A DNA stretch of 64,000 nucleotides, taken from positions 1 through 64,000 of the forward strand of contig JAADHF010000065.1 in the NCBI GenBank assembly GCA_013151965.1, given 5' to 3'. Numbering within the stretch: the first letter of the stretch is position 1; each line of letters opens with the position of its first letter. Below the pieces are notes generated by a model that was not told the origin of the DNA, ran no database searches, and saw only the letters and a program-made list of their open reading frames with translations. The stretch comes from Spirochaetota bacterium. GTDB taxonomy: Bacteria; Spirochaetota; Spirochaetia; SZUA-6. The position numbers were made by a program, and so were the translations under genes. Of the stretch, positions 41,778-51,555 are shown one piece after another.

Positions 41778-44195
41778 TCAGTATGTTGGTCTTTTTGCAC
41801 CGCCGGGTTTTATAGTTACTAAAAAATCGGCAATAACTAAAGGTTTATCGTCTAAAACAGCTCGAGCTTCGAAATCCCACAGCCAGGGAACCTCCTCTAT
41901 CATTTGTGAGAGTCTGCCTAAAATCTGGCTTATGCCGCAATTCCTTTCAAGATGCAATTCCTGCATCGTTTCATCGATATCTCTATCGGTTAAAGGAGTA
42001 ATACGCACAATACGCCGGGAAGCTTCATCGTTTATTTCGAGGACAGGACCAAACAGAAGATCGGGTTTAACCTTTATAATAAACTTTTTCGAATCTTTCG
42101 ACGCCTGCTTTACGGTAAATATTCCAAAATATTTTAAAAGATTTACTACACTCACCTTGTCCACTCTTATAATCTTTTGAGGTTCCGCAACTTCACGAAG
42201 AATTTTCTTAATAAGCTGACGTGCTTCATCGGCTTTAACGTCGTCATACCAGATCAGTTTGCCTAAGGGCCGTTTTTTAAATTCAACATAACGGGTAATT
42301 CTACCCAATGCATTGGCTGCTAATTCGGGAAAACGAAACGCCGGGAAATATCTTTTCTTATTTTTATCGCTGGAATTATCGACAAAAGAGATAGTGCCGA
42401 CGGCACCCATTAAACAAAGCAATACCGTTTTTTCGATTCCTGTAATTTCTTCGGCAGCACTAACCCCGTCTCTTATGGCTTTAGCAAAAGGTTCGGTATT
42501 ACAATTTCCGACGCAGGCGAAACCGACTAATAAGGAGTCTACATTTTCATCTATCAAAGCTTCTTTTATTTTTACTTCATAATTACCGGCTGTTGTAAAA
42601 GCACCAAGGTCAACAATACCGGAAGCATCTACATCCAGATAATTCATTTCACACGCATCGGCAAACAATGTAGCCAGGCCGCTGGAATTGGCAATAATTT
42701 TAACTTTGTTGCCCCTTGGTAAAGGCTGATTCGCAAGTACCGCAGCCACATCAAAAAGATCTTCCAGATTAGGAGCCAATATTATACCTGTCTGCTGAAA
42801 TAATGCTTCGACCTCCGGTTCGCCTCCTGTATTGGCGCCGCTTTTTGCTTCTGCAGCTCTTCTGCCGGCACTGCTATGCGCACTTTTAACACATAAAATC
42901 GGTTTTTTGTAAGTCATTCTGCGTGCAATCCGGACAAAACGCCTTGGATTTCCAAAAGTTTCCAGATAAAGGATAACAATTTTCGTATTTCGATCCTCCA
43001 TCCAGAATTGAAGCAAGTCGTTTCCGGAAACATCGGCCCTGTTTCCGGCAGAAACGAAAGTAGTAAATCCTAATCCTTTTTCCATTGCGTAATCCAGTAT
43101 TACCAATCCGAGTGCAGCAGAATGAGAAAAGAACCCTATTCCACCGGGGGGCATAATTTTAGGAGCCAGACTGGCATTGAGCTGTACTTCAGGGTCTGCA
43201 TTTATTAAGCCCAAACAACTGGGACCTAATAATCTGACTCCGTGGGTACGTATAAGCTCAACGAGTTTTTTCTGTCTGTTTAATCCTTCTTTACCGGCAT
43301 CTGCGAAACCGGCGGAAACAACTACTAATCCCTTGGCACCGGCTTTAATAGCATTTTCGGCCGTCTGCTGTACTTTTTCCGCCTTTACCGCTATAACGGC
43401 AAGATCTATTTTCTCCGGTAATTCCTTAATTGATGCATAAGCTTTTATGCCGTTAACGGATACAGCCTGTGGATTAATAGGATAAACAGTACCGCTGAAA
43501 TTAGCAGAAATTATGTTCTGGAAAATCATATTGCCTAAAGAAGACTTATCCCTGGAAGCACCGACCACAGCCACTATTTTAGGGCGAAGCAGGGGAAGAA
43601 GTGAATTAGCAACTGCAATTCTATCCCTTAAGTCGTCCAGTTCCCATAAAGTAGCTGCCCCGTTTACCGGTAATTCTATATGAACCGTATCCGAGCTCCA
43701 AACACGGTGTTTCTCCAGCCCGGAACTTTTAAATACACTGATCATAGATTGATTATCAGGAAGAACTTCCGCTTCCAATTCGACAAAACCATTAGCTGCA
43801 GCCAGCCCGGCAAGCCGTTCCAACAGAAGGGTACTGATTCCTTTTCCCTGATATGAATCATCGATCAGAAAGGCAACCTCGGCCGAATTTCCTCTCCCCA
43901 TCCCTATATAATTCCCCAACCCGACGACTTTAGGATTCTGCTCTTCCTTGGTAATAGCCAGCAAACAACCTGATTCCGTAAAATCCCCGCTGCACAGTTG
44001 ATTAATGATGTCCCGGGGTACTTTCGAAATAGAAGCCATAAACCGCATTCGTAAACTTTCTTTCGAAATGCTGTTTAAAAAGGATTCCACTAACGGAATA
44101 TCATCTTTAACAGCGGGTTTAAAGAAGATACCCTTCCCGTTTCTTAATAATACATGCTCTTTGTAAGCAAGTCCCTCTGGTATAATTCGAAACAT
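41778..44195 (-). CDS. GNAT acetyltransferase fused to an ADP-forming acyl-CoA synthetase-like protein (Pat/PatZ-like)
   Basis: An 805-residue fusion. Residues about 10-175 are a GNAT domain (IDDSYQGKGISTLLLERL is the acetyl-CoA loop). About 200-330 is a CoA-binding Rossmann domain (VAVVGASRDKSSLGNMIF, then GPSCLGLIN). About 345-650 are succinyl-CoA-ligase-like domains (GGIGFFSHSAALG). The remainder is a shortened ATP-grasp region: after FIIKVKPDLLFGPVLEI the central nucleotide-binding portion seen in full-length family members appears to be missing. The order is opposite to E. coli PatZ, whose GNAT domain is C-terminal. It probably acetylates the acetyl-CoA synthetase encoded just upstream, with the synthetase-like part serving as a sensor. 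Confidence 0.83.
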   Translation of the reverse strand: MFRIIPEGLAYKEHVLLRNGKGIFFKPAVKDDIPLVESFLNSISKESLRMRFMASISKVPRDIINQLCSGDFTESGCLLAITKEEQNPKVVGLGNYIGMGRGNSAEVAFLIDDSYQGKGISTLLLERLAGLAAANGFVELEAEVLPDNQSMISVFKSSGLEKHRVWSSDTVHIELPVNGAATLWELDDLRDRIAVANSLLPLLRPKIVAVVGASRDKSSLGNMIFQNIISANFSGTVYPINPQAVSVNGIKAYASIKELPEKIDLAVIAVKAEKVQQTAENAIKAGAKGLVVVSAGFADAGKEGLNRQKKLVELIRTHGVRLLGPSCLGLINADPEVQLNASLAPKIMPPGGIGFFSHSAALGLVILDYAMEKGLGFTTFVSAGNRADVSGNDLLQFWMEDRNTKIVILYLETFGNPRRFVRIARRMTYKKPILCVKSAHSSAGRRAAEAKSGANTGGEPEVEALFQQTGIILAPNLEDLFDVAAVLANQPLPRGNKVKIIANSSGLATLFADACEMNYLDVDASGIVDLGAFTTAGNYEVKIKEALIDENVDSLLVGFACVGNCNTEPFAKAIRDGVSAAEEITGIEKTVLLCLMGAVGTISFVDNSSDKNKKRYFPAFRFPELAANALGRITRYVEFKKRPLGKLIWYDDVKADEARQLIKKILREVAEPQKIIRVDKVSVVNLLKYFGIFTVKQASKDSKKFIIKVKPDLLFGPVLEINDEASRRIVRITPLTDRDIDETMQELHLERNCGISQILGRLSQMIEEVPWLWDFEARAVLDDKPLVIADFLVTIKPGGAKRPTY

Positions 44196-44232
44196 AAATC
44201 CCTAAACCCATTTAATAGCCGGCTGGACATAT

Positions 44233-44269
44233 AAAAAGGAGATCTTAAACAAGTGTCGAATATCTCCTT
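44233..44269 (-). terminator. Terminator-like hairpin after acsA
   Basis: AAGGAGAT (44269-44262 on the minus strand) pairs with ATCTCCTT (44243-44236) around an 18-nt loop and runs into five T residues. It lies between the acetyl-CoA synthetase stop and the GNAT-fusion start and would lower expression of the downstream regulators. Confidence 0.5.
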
Positions 44270-44281
44270 GTCCTGGAAAGA

Positions 44282-46312
44282 CTACGCCATTTTTTTTATT
44301 TCTTCAACAATATTCGGATTTGCCAGTGTCGATATATCCCCTACATCCTGTTTATTTGCAACAGCAGCCAATACTCTGCGCATTATTTTACCTGATCGCG
44401 TTTTAGGCATATCCGGTACTATCCAGACTTTCCCGGGTTTGGCAATCGGGCCGATTTCTGTTGCCAGAGTATCGATAACTTTTTTTTCGAGTTCCGCACT
44501 CGCCTTTATCCCGGGCTTAAGAGAAACAAAAATGTGAGGGACTTTCCCCTTAATCGGATCAGCAACGGGAACAACGGCAGCCTCACCGACTTCACTAACC
44601 ATTAATGCGGCCGACTCCAACTCCTTGGTACCCAACCGGTGCCCTGCAACATTAATGACATCGTCTATTCTTCCCAAAATACGAAAATATCCATCCGGCG
44701 CTTTTACAGCTCCGTCACCGGCAAAATACGGCCAGTCATGCCAATCTTTACTCTCAGGATTTTTATTGTACCGTTTATAATATTGGCTGACAAACCGTTC
44801 ATCATCACCCCAGATCGTCTGCATCAGGCCCGGCCAGGGATTTTGAATACAAATGTTGCCGGCTTTTCCCGAACCTGCAGGGAGCAGATTACCATCGTCA
44901 TCAAATATAACCGGATATATGCCGGGCACTCCGGGTCCTGTACTTCCCGGTTTCATATTGTGAATTGCCGGAACAGTCGAACATAAAAATCCTCCTGTCT
45001 CGGTCTGCCACCAGGTATCGACAATAACCGCTTCCTTTTTACCGATTACATTATAATACCATCTCCAGACCTCCGGTTCTATCGGTTCACCAACGGTAGT
45101 CATATGTTTAAAGGAATAATTATATTTTGCAGGTTCATCCGGTCCGACCCTTCTCAGTGCACGAATTGCTGTCGGAGATGTATGGAAAATGTTGACATCT
45201 AATTCTTCGGCAATCCTCCAGGGCCTTCCCGGATCAGGATAAGTGGGCACACCTTCATAAATTACCGATGAAGCTGCCAGAGCAAGCGGACCATACACAA
45301 TGTAGGAATGTCCTGTAATCCAGCCGATGTCCGCCATGCACCAGTAAACATCTTCGGGATGAATATCCTGGATGTATTTGGATGTACCTGTAACATAAGC
45401 CAGATAACCGCCGATTGAATGCTGTGCACCTTTTGGTTTACCGGTTGTGCCGGAAGTGTACATTAGAAATAAAGTGGCTTCGGAAGGGAGTTTTTCAGGT
45501 TCGACTTTAGCACTGTGATAATTTTTAAGTAAATCATTAATAATAAAATCACGCCCCTTAACCAGCGGAGTCTTTGCGGAATATTTGCCCGGATAACGCT
45601 GCCAGATAAGAACCTTTTCGATTTTCTGCCCTTTTTTTAAAGCTTCGTTATAAGCAATATCCGCTTTTTCTTTATGATCGAGAAGATTCCCGCTTCTATA
45701 ATATGAGTCTGCAGTGATTAAAACTTTACTTTTTGCATCCACAACTCTGTCGGCACAGGCTTTGCCGGAAAATCCGGAAAAAACCTGTGAATGAATCACA
45801 CCAATCCGTGCACAGGCAAGCATTACAACTGCAAGCTCCGGAATCATGGGCATGTGTAATGTTACCGTATCTCCTGCTTTGAGCCCGCAAAAATCTTTTA
45901 ATAAAGCGGCAAATTCATTAACTTTTACGTATAGTTCCTGATAGGTTATATGCCGGATAGGTTCATTCTCCGGCTCCGGGACAAAATGGATTGCGGTTTT
46001 ATTTTTGTACTTCGGTAAATGTCTGTCTATACAATTGTAGCTTGCATTTAATTTACCGCCGACAAACCATTTATAGAACGGAGGATTACTCGAATCCAGA
46101 ATATTATCATAAGGTTTATACCAATCCAGCATGTCTGCAAATTCTTTATAACAACCGGGAAAATTATCCATGCCAAATCTTTCTAAAATTTTCCGATCGG
46201 TAACATTTGCCTGTGCTATAAATTTTTCCGAAGGTTTATAGTAATTCTCTTCTTTCCAATGAACCGAAATCTGAGCTTCCGAAACTTCTTCTTCATTTTT
46301 CTTTTCATTCAT
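44282..46312 (-). CDS. acsA: Acetyl-CoA synthetase, AMP-forming
   Basis: A 676-residue ANL-superfamily enzyme making acetyl-CoA from acetate, ATP and CoA. Core motifs are YTSGTTGKPKGAQHS (ATP-binding P-loop), VDTWWQTETGG, and a C-terminal PKTRSGKIMRR with catalytic Lys642, the residue acetylated by Pat enzymes in other bacteria. The length is typical. GAGGAG precedes the ATG. The two downstream genes encode a candidate acetyltransferase and deacetylase, so the activity is likely switched by acetylation of Lys642. Confidence 0.93.
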   Translation of the reverse strand: MNEKKNEEEVSEAQISVHWKEENYYKPSEKFIAQANVTDRKILERFGMDNFPGCYKEFADMLDWYKPYDNILDSSNPPFYKWFVGGKLNASYNCIDRHLPKYKNKTAIHFVPEPENEPIRHITYQELYVKVNEFAALLKDFCGLKAGDTVTLHMPMIPELAVVMLACARIGVIHSQVFSGFSGKACADRVVDAKSKVLITADSYYRSGNLLDHKEKADIAYNEALKKGQKIEKVLIWQRYPGKYSAKTPLVKGRDFIINDLLKNYHSAKVEPEKLPSEATLFLMYTSGTTGKPKGAQHSIGGYLAYVTGTSKYIQDIHPEDVYWCMADIGWITGHSYIVYGPLALAASSVIYEGVPTYPDPGRPWRIAEELDVNIFHTSPTAIRALRRVGPDEPAKYNYSFKHMTTVGEPIEPEVWRWYYNVIGKKEAVIVDTWWQTETGGFLCSTVPAIHNMKPGSTGPGVPGIYPVIFDDDGNLLPAGSGKAGNICIQNPWPGLMQTIWGDDERFVSQYYKRYNKNPESKDWHDWPYFAGDGAVKAPDGYFRILGRIDDVINVAGHRLGTKELESAALMVSEVGEAAVVPVADPIKGKVPHIFVSLKPGIKASAELEKKVIDTLATEIGPIAKPGKVWIVPDMPKTRSGKIMRRVLAAVANKQDVGDISTLANPNIVEEIKKMA

Positions 46313-46457
46313 AGACTGACTCCTCTTAAAAACTATTGTTAATAAAAATTGAATTATCCGGGCGGAAGCACGGTTCTTACATAAGTTCCATTACTCACTA
46401 TTGCCTCATCCTGATTCTGACAATCCAAACAGTATCCATAAAGTTTAAGAAAACTAA

Positions 46458-46486
46458 TTAATATCTTGTTATGATAAAAGTATCAA
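46458..46486 (-). promoter_or_regulatory. Candidate acsA promoter
   Basis: TTGATA (46486-46481), a 17-bp spacer and TATTAA (46463-46458) lie 146 bases before the acsA start. The leader of about 135 nt shows no recognised structure. Confidence 0.5.
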
Positions 46487-46585
46487 ATATACCTGTCTTT
46501 GTAAAGTTATGCTTTTAAATTGTAATTGACGGCTGTATTTTTCTTATTACCGGGTTTGGGAAAGCATCATCGTCAATCTAAAGCA

Positions 46586-46780
46586 TCATCTGCATATCTC
46601 TTTGACCCGTCCCACATCTCCGCTGTCTAATCTTACTTTTATGCCATGGGGATGCGTAGGGGAATTTGTCAGGATATCTTTGACAATTCCTTCGGTTAAT
46701 TTACCGTTTTTCTGGTCTTGCTTTAATACTATCCTTACTTTAAGGCCCTGTGTTATATCTAATCTTTTTTTTCCATCCAT
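46586..46780 (-). CDS. ywbE: YwbE family protein
   Basis: A 64-residue basic protein matching the full length of the YwbE (DUF2196) family: MDGKKRLDITQGLKVRIVL, KQDQKNGKLTEGIVKDILTN and PTHPHGIKVRLDSGDVGRV. It is likely a small beta-rich, nucleic-acid-binding-type fold; the function is unknown. The ATG at 46780 fits the family N-terminus, with GGAGGAG 12-14 bases upstream. An in-frame ATG at 46870 overlaps the preceding stop as ATGA and would add 30 residues not typical of the family. It is the last gene behind the molybdenum hydroxylase cluster. Confidence 0.8.
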   Translation of the reverse strand: MDGKKRLDITQGLKVRIVLKQDQKNGKLTEGIVKDILTNSPTHPHGIKVRLDSGDVGRVKEICR

Positions 46781-46866
46781 AAATAATATTATCTCCTCCG
46801 GGCCGCTATCATAAACAGCCATTGATTTTTTTACAATGGGTTCGTCACCCATTCGAAATGTTTTTG

Positions 46867-49077
46867 TCATAGGCTCATTAAATAGTCCGGGGTTATGGGA
46901 ATTCTGTTTACAGGCCTGCCCAATGCATTCTGCACGGCAGCTGCATAAGCAGGGGCAGCTCCGACAAGGGGAAGTTCTCCCGCTCCTTTTGCACCGTAAG
47001 GCCCGTACGGCGAAGGGTTGTTTACAAATACAACTTTTATTTCGGGCAGATCCCGTGCCGTTGGAATAATATAATCGGTTACCGAAGCCTGTCTTATTCT
47101 GCCGTTTTCTTCCGTCATAACCTCTATTCCCGCCCATCCGATTCCCTGCGCAATACCTCCGCACATCTGCCCTTCCGCTATCTTCTCATCCAGAGGCATT
47201 CCTATATCATACACTCCCCAGATTCCTGTCGGCACAACTTCCAGAGTAAGCGGATCCACTTCCACTTCCACTACATTAATGCCCCATGCATAATCCGGAT
47301 ACGCATTGCCGTGGAAACTGTCCTGGTCCCATTCGATTTCTTCCGGATGCCGGTACTGCTCTTCCACAGTAATTTCCTCATGGGTATCTTTTTCCGTTTC
47401 CCCTAAGACAGACATCTTCTCCGCCATTTTTTCTTTTAATTCTTCAGCTGCCCGCAGTACAATTCTTCCTACAATCATCGCAGTACGCGATGCCACAGTC
47501 GGTCCCGAATCCGGCACTCTGTCCGTATCCGGATTACAATAGATGATTTTTTCCGGAGGAATGTTCAGAGTATCCGATACTATTTTCCGCAAAGTTGTCT
47601 GAGCACCCTGTCCCATCTCCGTACTCGATACAAGCAGCTCCGCCCTGCCGTCTGCAAGAAGCTTAAGTTTAACCCTGCCCTTAATCTTATCTCTTTCTCC
47701 GCTTCCCGTAAAACCGCACCCGTGGTTAAAAACAGAAATGCCGATTCCCTTACGTTTTTCGAACACACCTTTCGAATCTCCGCTTCTTCCGTTTTCACCG
47801 CAGGCACTGCCTTCTCCGTTAAAGGATAAATATTTCCTGTACTTCTCCGGGTAACCGGAAAGAGAAAATGCTTTTTTAAGCATTTCCGGCAGTTTTATCT
47901 CCCCCCTGATCTTTCCACCCGTAACCGTTAAATCTCCCTCTTTAAGTAAATACTTACTCTTAAACAGGGCAGGATCCTCTCCTGCTTCAACAGCTATACG
48001 ATTCATATGCATCTCTATCGCAAAAACGGCCTGGGGTCCGCCGAACCCGCGGAAAGCGCCTTTCGGGACATTATTCGTGCGAAAAGCCCTTCCGCGCACC
48101 CGGACATTCGGAATATTATATGCACCGGTCGCGGCAAATATCGACCTCTGAAGCACTACGGAGGACAGTCCTTCATAAGCCCCGCCGTCGAGCTTTATAT
48201 CTATGTCCATCCCGGTTATTCCGCCGGAACTGTCCAAAAATGTTTTTATACGAGTTTTCGACGGGTGCCGCTTTGTCGTTGTTACTATATCTTCCAGTCT
48301 GTTAAAAACCATTTTTACAGGTTTCCCTGTTCTGTATGATGCAAGGGCAGCATAGAACGATATAAGAGACGGATAATCTTCCTTGCCTCCGAAAGCCCCT
48401 CCCGTCGTTGTCTGGATGATCCGTATTCTATCCTCACTGAACTTAAAAGCCTCAACCAGGGCACCCTTAACATAATAAGGGCACTGCATGGAACCGTACA
48501 CGGTAATTTTACCGTCACGGTATTCGGCTATCACTCCCTGAGGCTCTAAGTATATATGCTCCTGAATTCCTGTTGAATACGTATCCTCTATTACACGTGA
48601 TGCCTCTGACTCGGCCGCATCCGGCTCGCCCTTTTTTAAGCTGTAGTCAACAAAAGTGCTGTTCTTTGCCTCGGCATCTTCCATGGCAAAAACCGCATCC
48701 GAAGGAATATATTCGACTTTTATTTCACTTAAAATCTTATCTATCTCCGCTCTGTCCGGACCTGCAACTATAAGTACCGGTTCTCCGATATGGTTTACAG
48801 TATCCTCCGCAAGAAAGGGCCAGTCATCCGCAATCATTTTAACTCTGTTTCTTCCGGGAATGTCATTTTTGTCTATAACGGTATAACCGTCGGGGAGTTC
48901 CGGTATCCTGACAGACCTGATCTTCCCCTTAGCAATTGCCGAAACAAAAATTTTTGCATATATCATGCCCGGGATAGTTCTATCATCGATATACTCAGCC
49001 TCGCCCCGTATCTTGGGCCTTGCATCTATCCGTTCAACCGGGGTACTTATAGACCTGTTTTTATATTCATTATTCAT
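46867..49077 (-). CDS. Xanthine dehydrogenase-family molybdopterin-binding subunit (second copy)
   Basis: A 736-residue large subunit of a molybdenum hydroxylase. It has the N-terminal RPKIRGEAEYIDD fold start, IIQTTTGGAFGGKEDYPS, the Mo-cofactor loop GAFRGFGGPQAVFA, STEMGQGAQTTL, and a C-terminal GAGELPLVGAAPAYAAAVQNA with the catalytic Glu. It is shorter than xanthine dehydrogenase chains because the FeS and FAD parts are separate. Those electron-transfer subunits probably come from the genes at 58722-60067. In related clusters such subunits hydroxylate purines and can carry labile selenium. It differs clearly in sequence from the copy at 56402, so the two probably have different substrates. 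Confidence 0.87.
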   Translation of the reverse strand: MNNEYKNRSISTPVERIDARPKIRGEAEYIDDRTIPGMIYAKIFVSAIAKGKIRSVRIPELPDGYTVIDKNDIPGRNRVKMIADDWPFLAEDTVNHIGEPVLIVAGPDRAEIDKILSEIKVEYIPSDAVFAMEDAEAKNSTFVDYSLKKGEPDAAESEASRVIEDTYSTGIQEHIYLEPQGVIAEYRDGKITVYGSMQCPYYVKGALVEAFKFSEDRIRIIQTTTGGAFGGKEDYPSLISFYAALASYRTGKPVKMVFNRLEDIVTTTKRHPSKTRIKTFLDSSGGITGMDIDIKLDGGAYEGLSSVVLQRSIFAATGAYNIPNVRVRGRAFRTNNVPKGAFRGFGGPQAVFAIEMHMNRIAVEAGEDPALFKSKYLLKEGDLTVTGGKIRGEIKLPEMLKKAFSLSGYPEKYRKYLSFNGEGSACGENGRSGDSKGVFEKRKGIGISVFNHGCGFTGSGERDKIKGRVKLKLLADGRAELLVSSTEMGQGAQTTLRKIVSDTLNIPPEKIIYCNPDTDRVPDSGPTVASRTAMIVGRIVLRAAEELKEKMAEKMSVLGETEKDTHEEITVEEQYRHPEEIEWDQDSFHGNAYPDYAWGINVVEVEVDPLTLEVVPTGIWGVYDIGMPLDEKIAEGQMCGGIAQGIGWAGIEVMTEENGRIRQASVTDYIIPTARDLPEIKVVFVNNPSPYGPYGAKGAGELPLVGAAPAYAAAVQNALGRPVNRIPITPDYLMSL

Positions 49078-49146
49078 ATTCCGCCCTAATCCTTTCCGGA
49101 GCTGATGCAGTAAATATATTTAAAGTATAACAATTATTTGCCAATA

Positions 49147-50331
49147 TTAATGCTGCGGTATATCTATACCCTTCATAGCGGCATCAATATCCTTTAACCC
49201 GCTTCCTGTAATCAACAGAACAACAACACTTTCTTCCGAAAGACCGGCCTTTACCTTTTTAAAACCTGCAAATGCAGCGGACGATGAAGGTTCTGCAAAA
49301 AGACCGGATTCGGATGCAAGTTCGTGCTGGGCTTTTAAAATCTCATCATCCGAAACCGTTACACATCTGCCTGAATATTTTTTAAGCGATGAAAGAGCAT
49401 AGTACCCGCCTCTGGGAACCTCGACAGCAATCGAATCGGCTATGGTAGATGATCTTTCAGGCTCACCGAAATCTCCATCCCTTAAAGCCCTGCAGATAGC
49501 CTGGCTGCCCTCTGCCTGAACTGCATATATGACAGGCATCTCTTCCGCCGGGCCTGAACCTATAATATCCTTAAAACCCTTATATACACCGCTTAAGATA
49601 ACTCCGTCCCCTGCGGGCACAAAAACATAGTCCGGCATTCTGTTAAGCTGCGCAAAAATCTCAAGCGCCGCCGTTTTTTTTCCCTCTATTGTCATGGGAT
49701 TAAAGGCCGTATTTCTGTTTAACCCTCCGTGCCTGTCCGTAAATTCTATCGACATATCAAAGGCCGTATCGTAAGTTCCGTCAACCAGCGTTACATCCGC
49801 ACCGTACTGGAGAGCCTGTACCATTTTCGCTTTCGGAGCGGATGACGGAATAAATATTCGTATATTAAGTCCTGCCGCAGCACCGATACCTGCCATCGAA
49901 GAAGCTGCATTTCCCGTGGAAGCAACAACAACATCCTGAATGTGGAATTTACGTGCAAATGCGGAAACAAGAAACGAGGCTCTGTCTTTAAGAGAACCTG
50001 TCGGGTTTAATGTATCGTCCTTAAGGTATAAATTTTCGAACCCTGTTTTTTTTCGAAGCCGCATGGGTCTCCATATAGGTGTATTGCCCACGGGTACGGA
50101 TGGGAAATATTCTCTTTCTACCGGGAGAAACCGGTGGACGAAATCTACCGTATCCGGGCCTGCTGATAAGTCTCTGCCGGCGGATAATTCACCGGTTTTG
50201 CCGACAACCTCGAGTATACCTCTTAAGGGTTTTTTCGGATCATATTTTTTTTTGCAACCGGGACAGAGCATGATATCAGGTGAAATTTCATAAGATTTTC
50301 CGCACTCGATACATCTGTATTTCCACTCCAT
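49147..50331 (-). CDS. PLP-dependent enzyme of the threonine synthase/ammonia-lyase group with N-terminal zinc ribbon
   Basis: A 394-residue fold-type II PLP enzyme. Residues 8-27 carry a zinc ribbon (CIECGKSYEISPDIMLCPGC) seen in bacterial and archaeal threonine synthases. The PLP lysine lies in NPTGSLKDRAS, the phosphate loop is STGNAASSMA, and the C-terminal motif LLITGSGLKD is intact. No other threonine genes are adjacent. In equivalent purine/selenium clusters this slot is held by YgeX, a diaminopropionate ammonia-lyase of the same fold, so a role in releasing ammonia from a purine-derived amino acid is more likely than threonine synthesis. That is inference from context. Confidence 0.75.
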   Translation of the reverse strand: MEWKYRCIECGKSYEISPDIMLCPGCKKKYDPKKPLRGILEVVGKTGELSAGRDLSAGPDTVDFVHRFLPVEREYFPSVPVGNTPIWRPMRLRKKTGFENLYLKDDTLNPTGSLKDRASFLVSAFARKFHIQDVVVASTGNAASSMAGIGAAAGLNIRIFIPSSAPKAKMVQALQYGADVTLVDGTYDTAFDMSIEFTDRHGGLNRNTAFNPMTIEGKKTAALEIFAQLNRMPDYVFVPAGDGVILSGVYKGFKDIIGSGPAEEMPVIYAVQAEGSQAICRALRDGDFGEPERSSTIADSIAVEVPRGGYYALSSLKKYSGRCVTVSDDEILKAQHELASESGLFAEPSSSAAFAGFKKVKAGLSEESVVVLLITGSGLKDIDAAMKGIDIPQH

Positions 50332-50352
50332 TTCATTCTCCGTATAAAATGA

Positions 50353-51555
50353 CTATTCCAATACATAGGGAAGCATAGCGTAAAAAGCGGAACATACCTT
50401 TAAGTCACTGATCTGCGTAATTTCGTTCGGTGCATGCGCTTTTGATTCGTCTCCGGGCCCGAAACCGATGGACGGCACTTTGTGCCTGCCGCATACCGCC
50501 ACACCGTTTGTCGAAAAGGTCCACCTGCCTACAACAGGTTTTTCACCGTAAAGCATGTCGTATGCCTTTATACCTGACTGTACAAGGGGATGACCTTCTT
50601 CTATCTTCCACGTGGGGAAGTATAATTCCTGCCCGTACTTTGTTCCCTTCCAGCTTATTCTGTCGTAATAGGGAACTTCGACGGAAACAAAATCCTTTAC
50701 AACGGATTCCACCTCTTTAACCGAAGATTCCATGGTTTCGCCCCATGTAAGCCTCCTGTCTAAGTAAAAATCCGCAGTATCGGGAACAGCGCACTGAGAA
50801 GGCCCGCCGGCATTCAGCCGTGTTACGGCTACGGTACCTTTTCCAAGAAAATTATCTTTATCAGGTTTAAGAACTTCGTTCAGTTTCTCTATCTCCAGTG
50901 CTCCGCGGGCTGCCCTGTATGCGGCATTTTTGCCCCTTTCCGGTGCGGAAGCGTGGCAGGAAACACCTGTAAAAGTAACATTCATCTCCATCCTGCCCCT
51001 ATGACCCCTGTAAAGCCTTAAGCGTGTCGGTTCAGTACTTACAAAATAATCGGGAACAAATTTTTCTTCCTCTATAAGGTATTTCCAGCACATCCCGTCG
51101 CAGTCTTCCTCCATGACCGTAAAGGTAAAATATACACTGTAATTACCACCATACGAAAGTTCCTTTAGAATTCTTGCTGCGGTTATCATCGAGGCTGCAC
51201 CGCCTTTCTGGTCGGCACTCCCTCTGCCGTAAACCAGGCCGTCTCTGATGAGTCCGGAAAAAGGATCCGATTCCCACTGAGATCTGTCCCCCACACCTAC
51301 GACATCGATATGTGCATCGAAAGCAATAATTTTATCTCCGCTTCCGACCCTGCCGATCAGATTTCCAAGTCCGTCTATTCTTACTTCGTCGCAGCCTGCC
51401 TTTAAACAGAGTTCTTTTAACTTCTTTATAACAGCCTCTTCCTCTCCGCTGTAGGAAGGTATTTTTACTATCTCAGAAAGATTACGAGCCGTATAATTTT
51501 CATATTTCTCTGCAAGTTCCCTGATTCTTTTTTTTGTATCTTCAATGTCGCTCAT
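50353..51555 (-). CDS. ygeY: YgeY-family, selenium-metabolism-linked M20 peptidase/hydrolase
   Basis: A 400-residue dinuclear-zinc amidohydrolase of the M20 family. It has FDAHIDVVGVGD with the first metal ligands, GRGSADQKGGAASMI with the bridging Asp, MEEDCDGMCW with the catalytic Glu pair, and a C-terminal GFGPGDESKAHAPNE with the last His. The dimerisation insert (about 185-305) begins VTFTGVSCHASAPERG. YgeY-type members sit next to ssnA and ygfK in molybdenum hydroxylase clusters. They are thought to cleave an amide in purine breakdown; the substrate is not fixed here. The start overlaps the ssnA stop by 4 bases. Confidence 0.85.
   Translation of the reverse strand: MSDIEDTKKRIRELAEKYENYTARNLSEIVKIPSYSGEEEAVIKKLKELCLKAGCDEVRIDGLGNLIGRVGSGDKIIAFDAHIDVVGVGDRSQWESDPFSGLIRDGLVYGRGSADQKGGAASMITAARILKELSYGGNYSVYFTFTVMEEDCDGMCWKYLIEEEKFVPDYFVSTEPTRLRLYRGHRGRMEMNVTFTGVSCHASAPERGKNAAYRAARGALEIEKLNEVLKPDKDNFLGKGTVAVTRLNAGGPSQCAVPDTADFYLDRRLTWGETMESSVKEVESVVKDFVSVEVPYYDRISWKGTKYGQELYFPTWKIEEGHPLVQSGIKAYDMLYGEKPVVGRWTFSTNGVAVCGRHKVPSIGFGPGDESKAHAPNEITQISDLKVCSAFYAMLPYVLE

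Noticed and set aside
46781-47164. Longer open frame upstream of ywbE reaching 47164
   Set aside because: It runs through the molybdopterin-subunit gene in another frame and encodes an Arg/Cys-rich shadow sequence. Only the part from 46780 (possibly 46870) resembles YwbE.
49147-50331. Annotation as the housekeeping threonine synthase
   Set aside because: Fold and zinc ribbon fit, but no thrA or thrB genes are nearby and the gene is embedded in a purine/selenium cluster where a related PLP lyase is expected. Left as an enzyme of the group.
50353-51555. Annotation as succinyl-diaminopimelate desuccinylase or acetylornithine deacetylase
   Set aside because: The M20 fold is shared, but the YgeY-type context (overlap with ssnA, adjacency to ygfK) is more specific.
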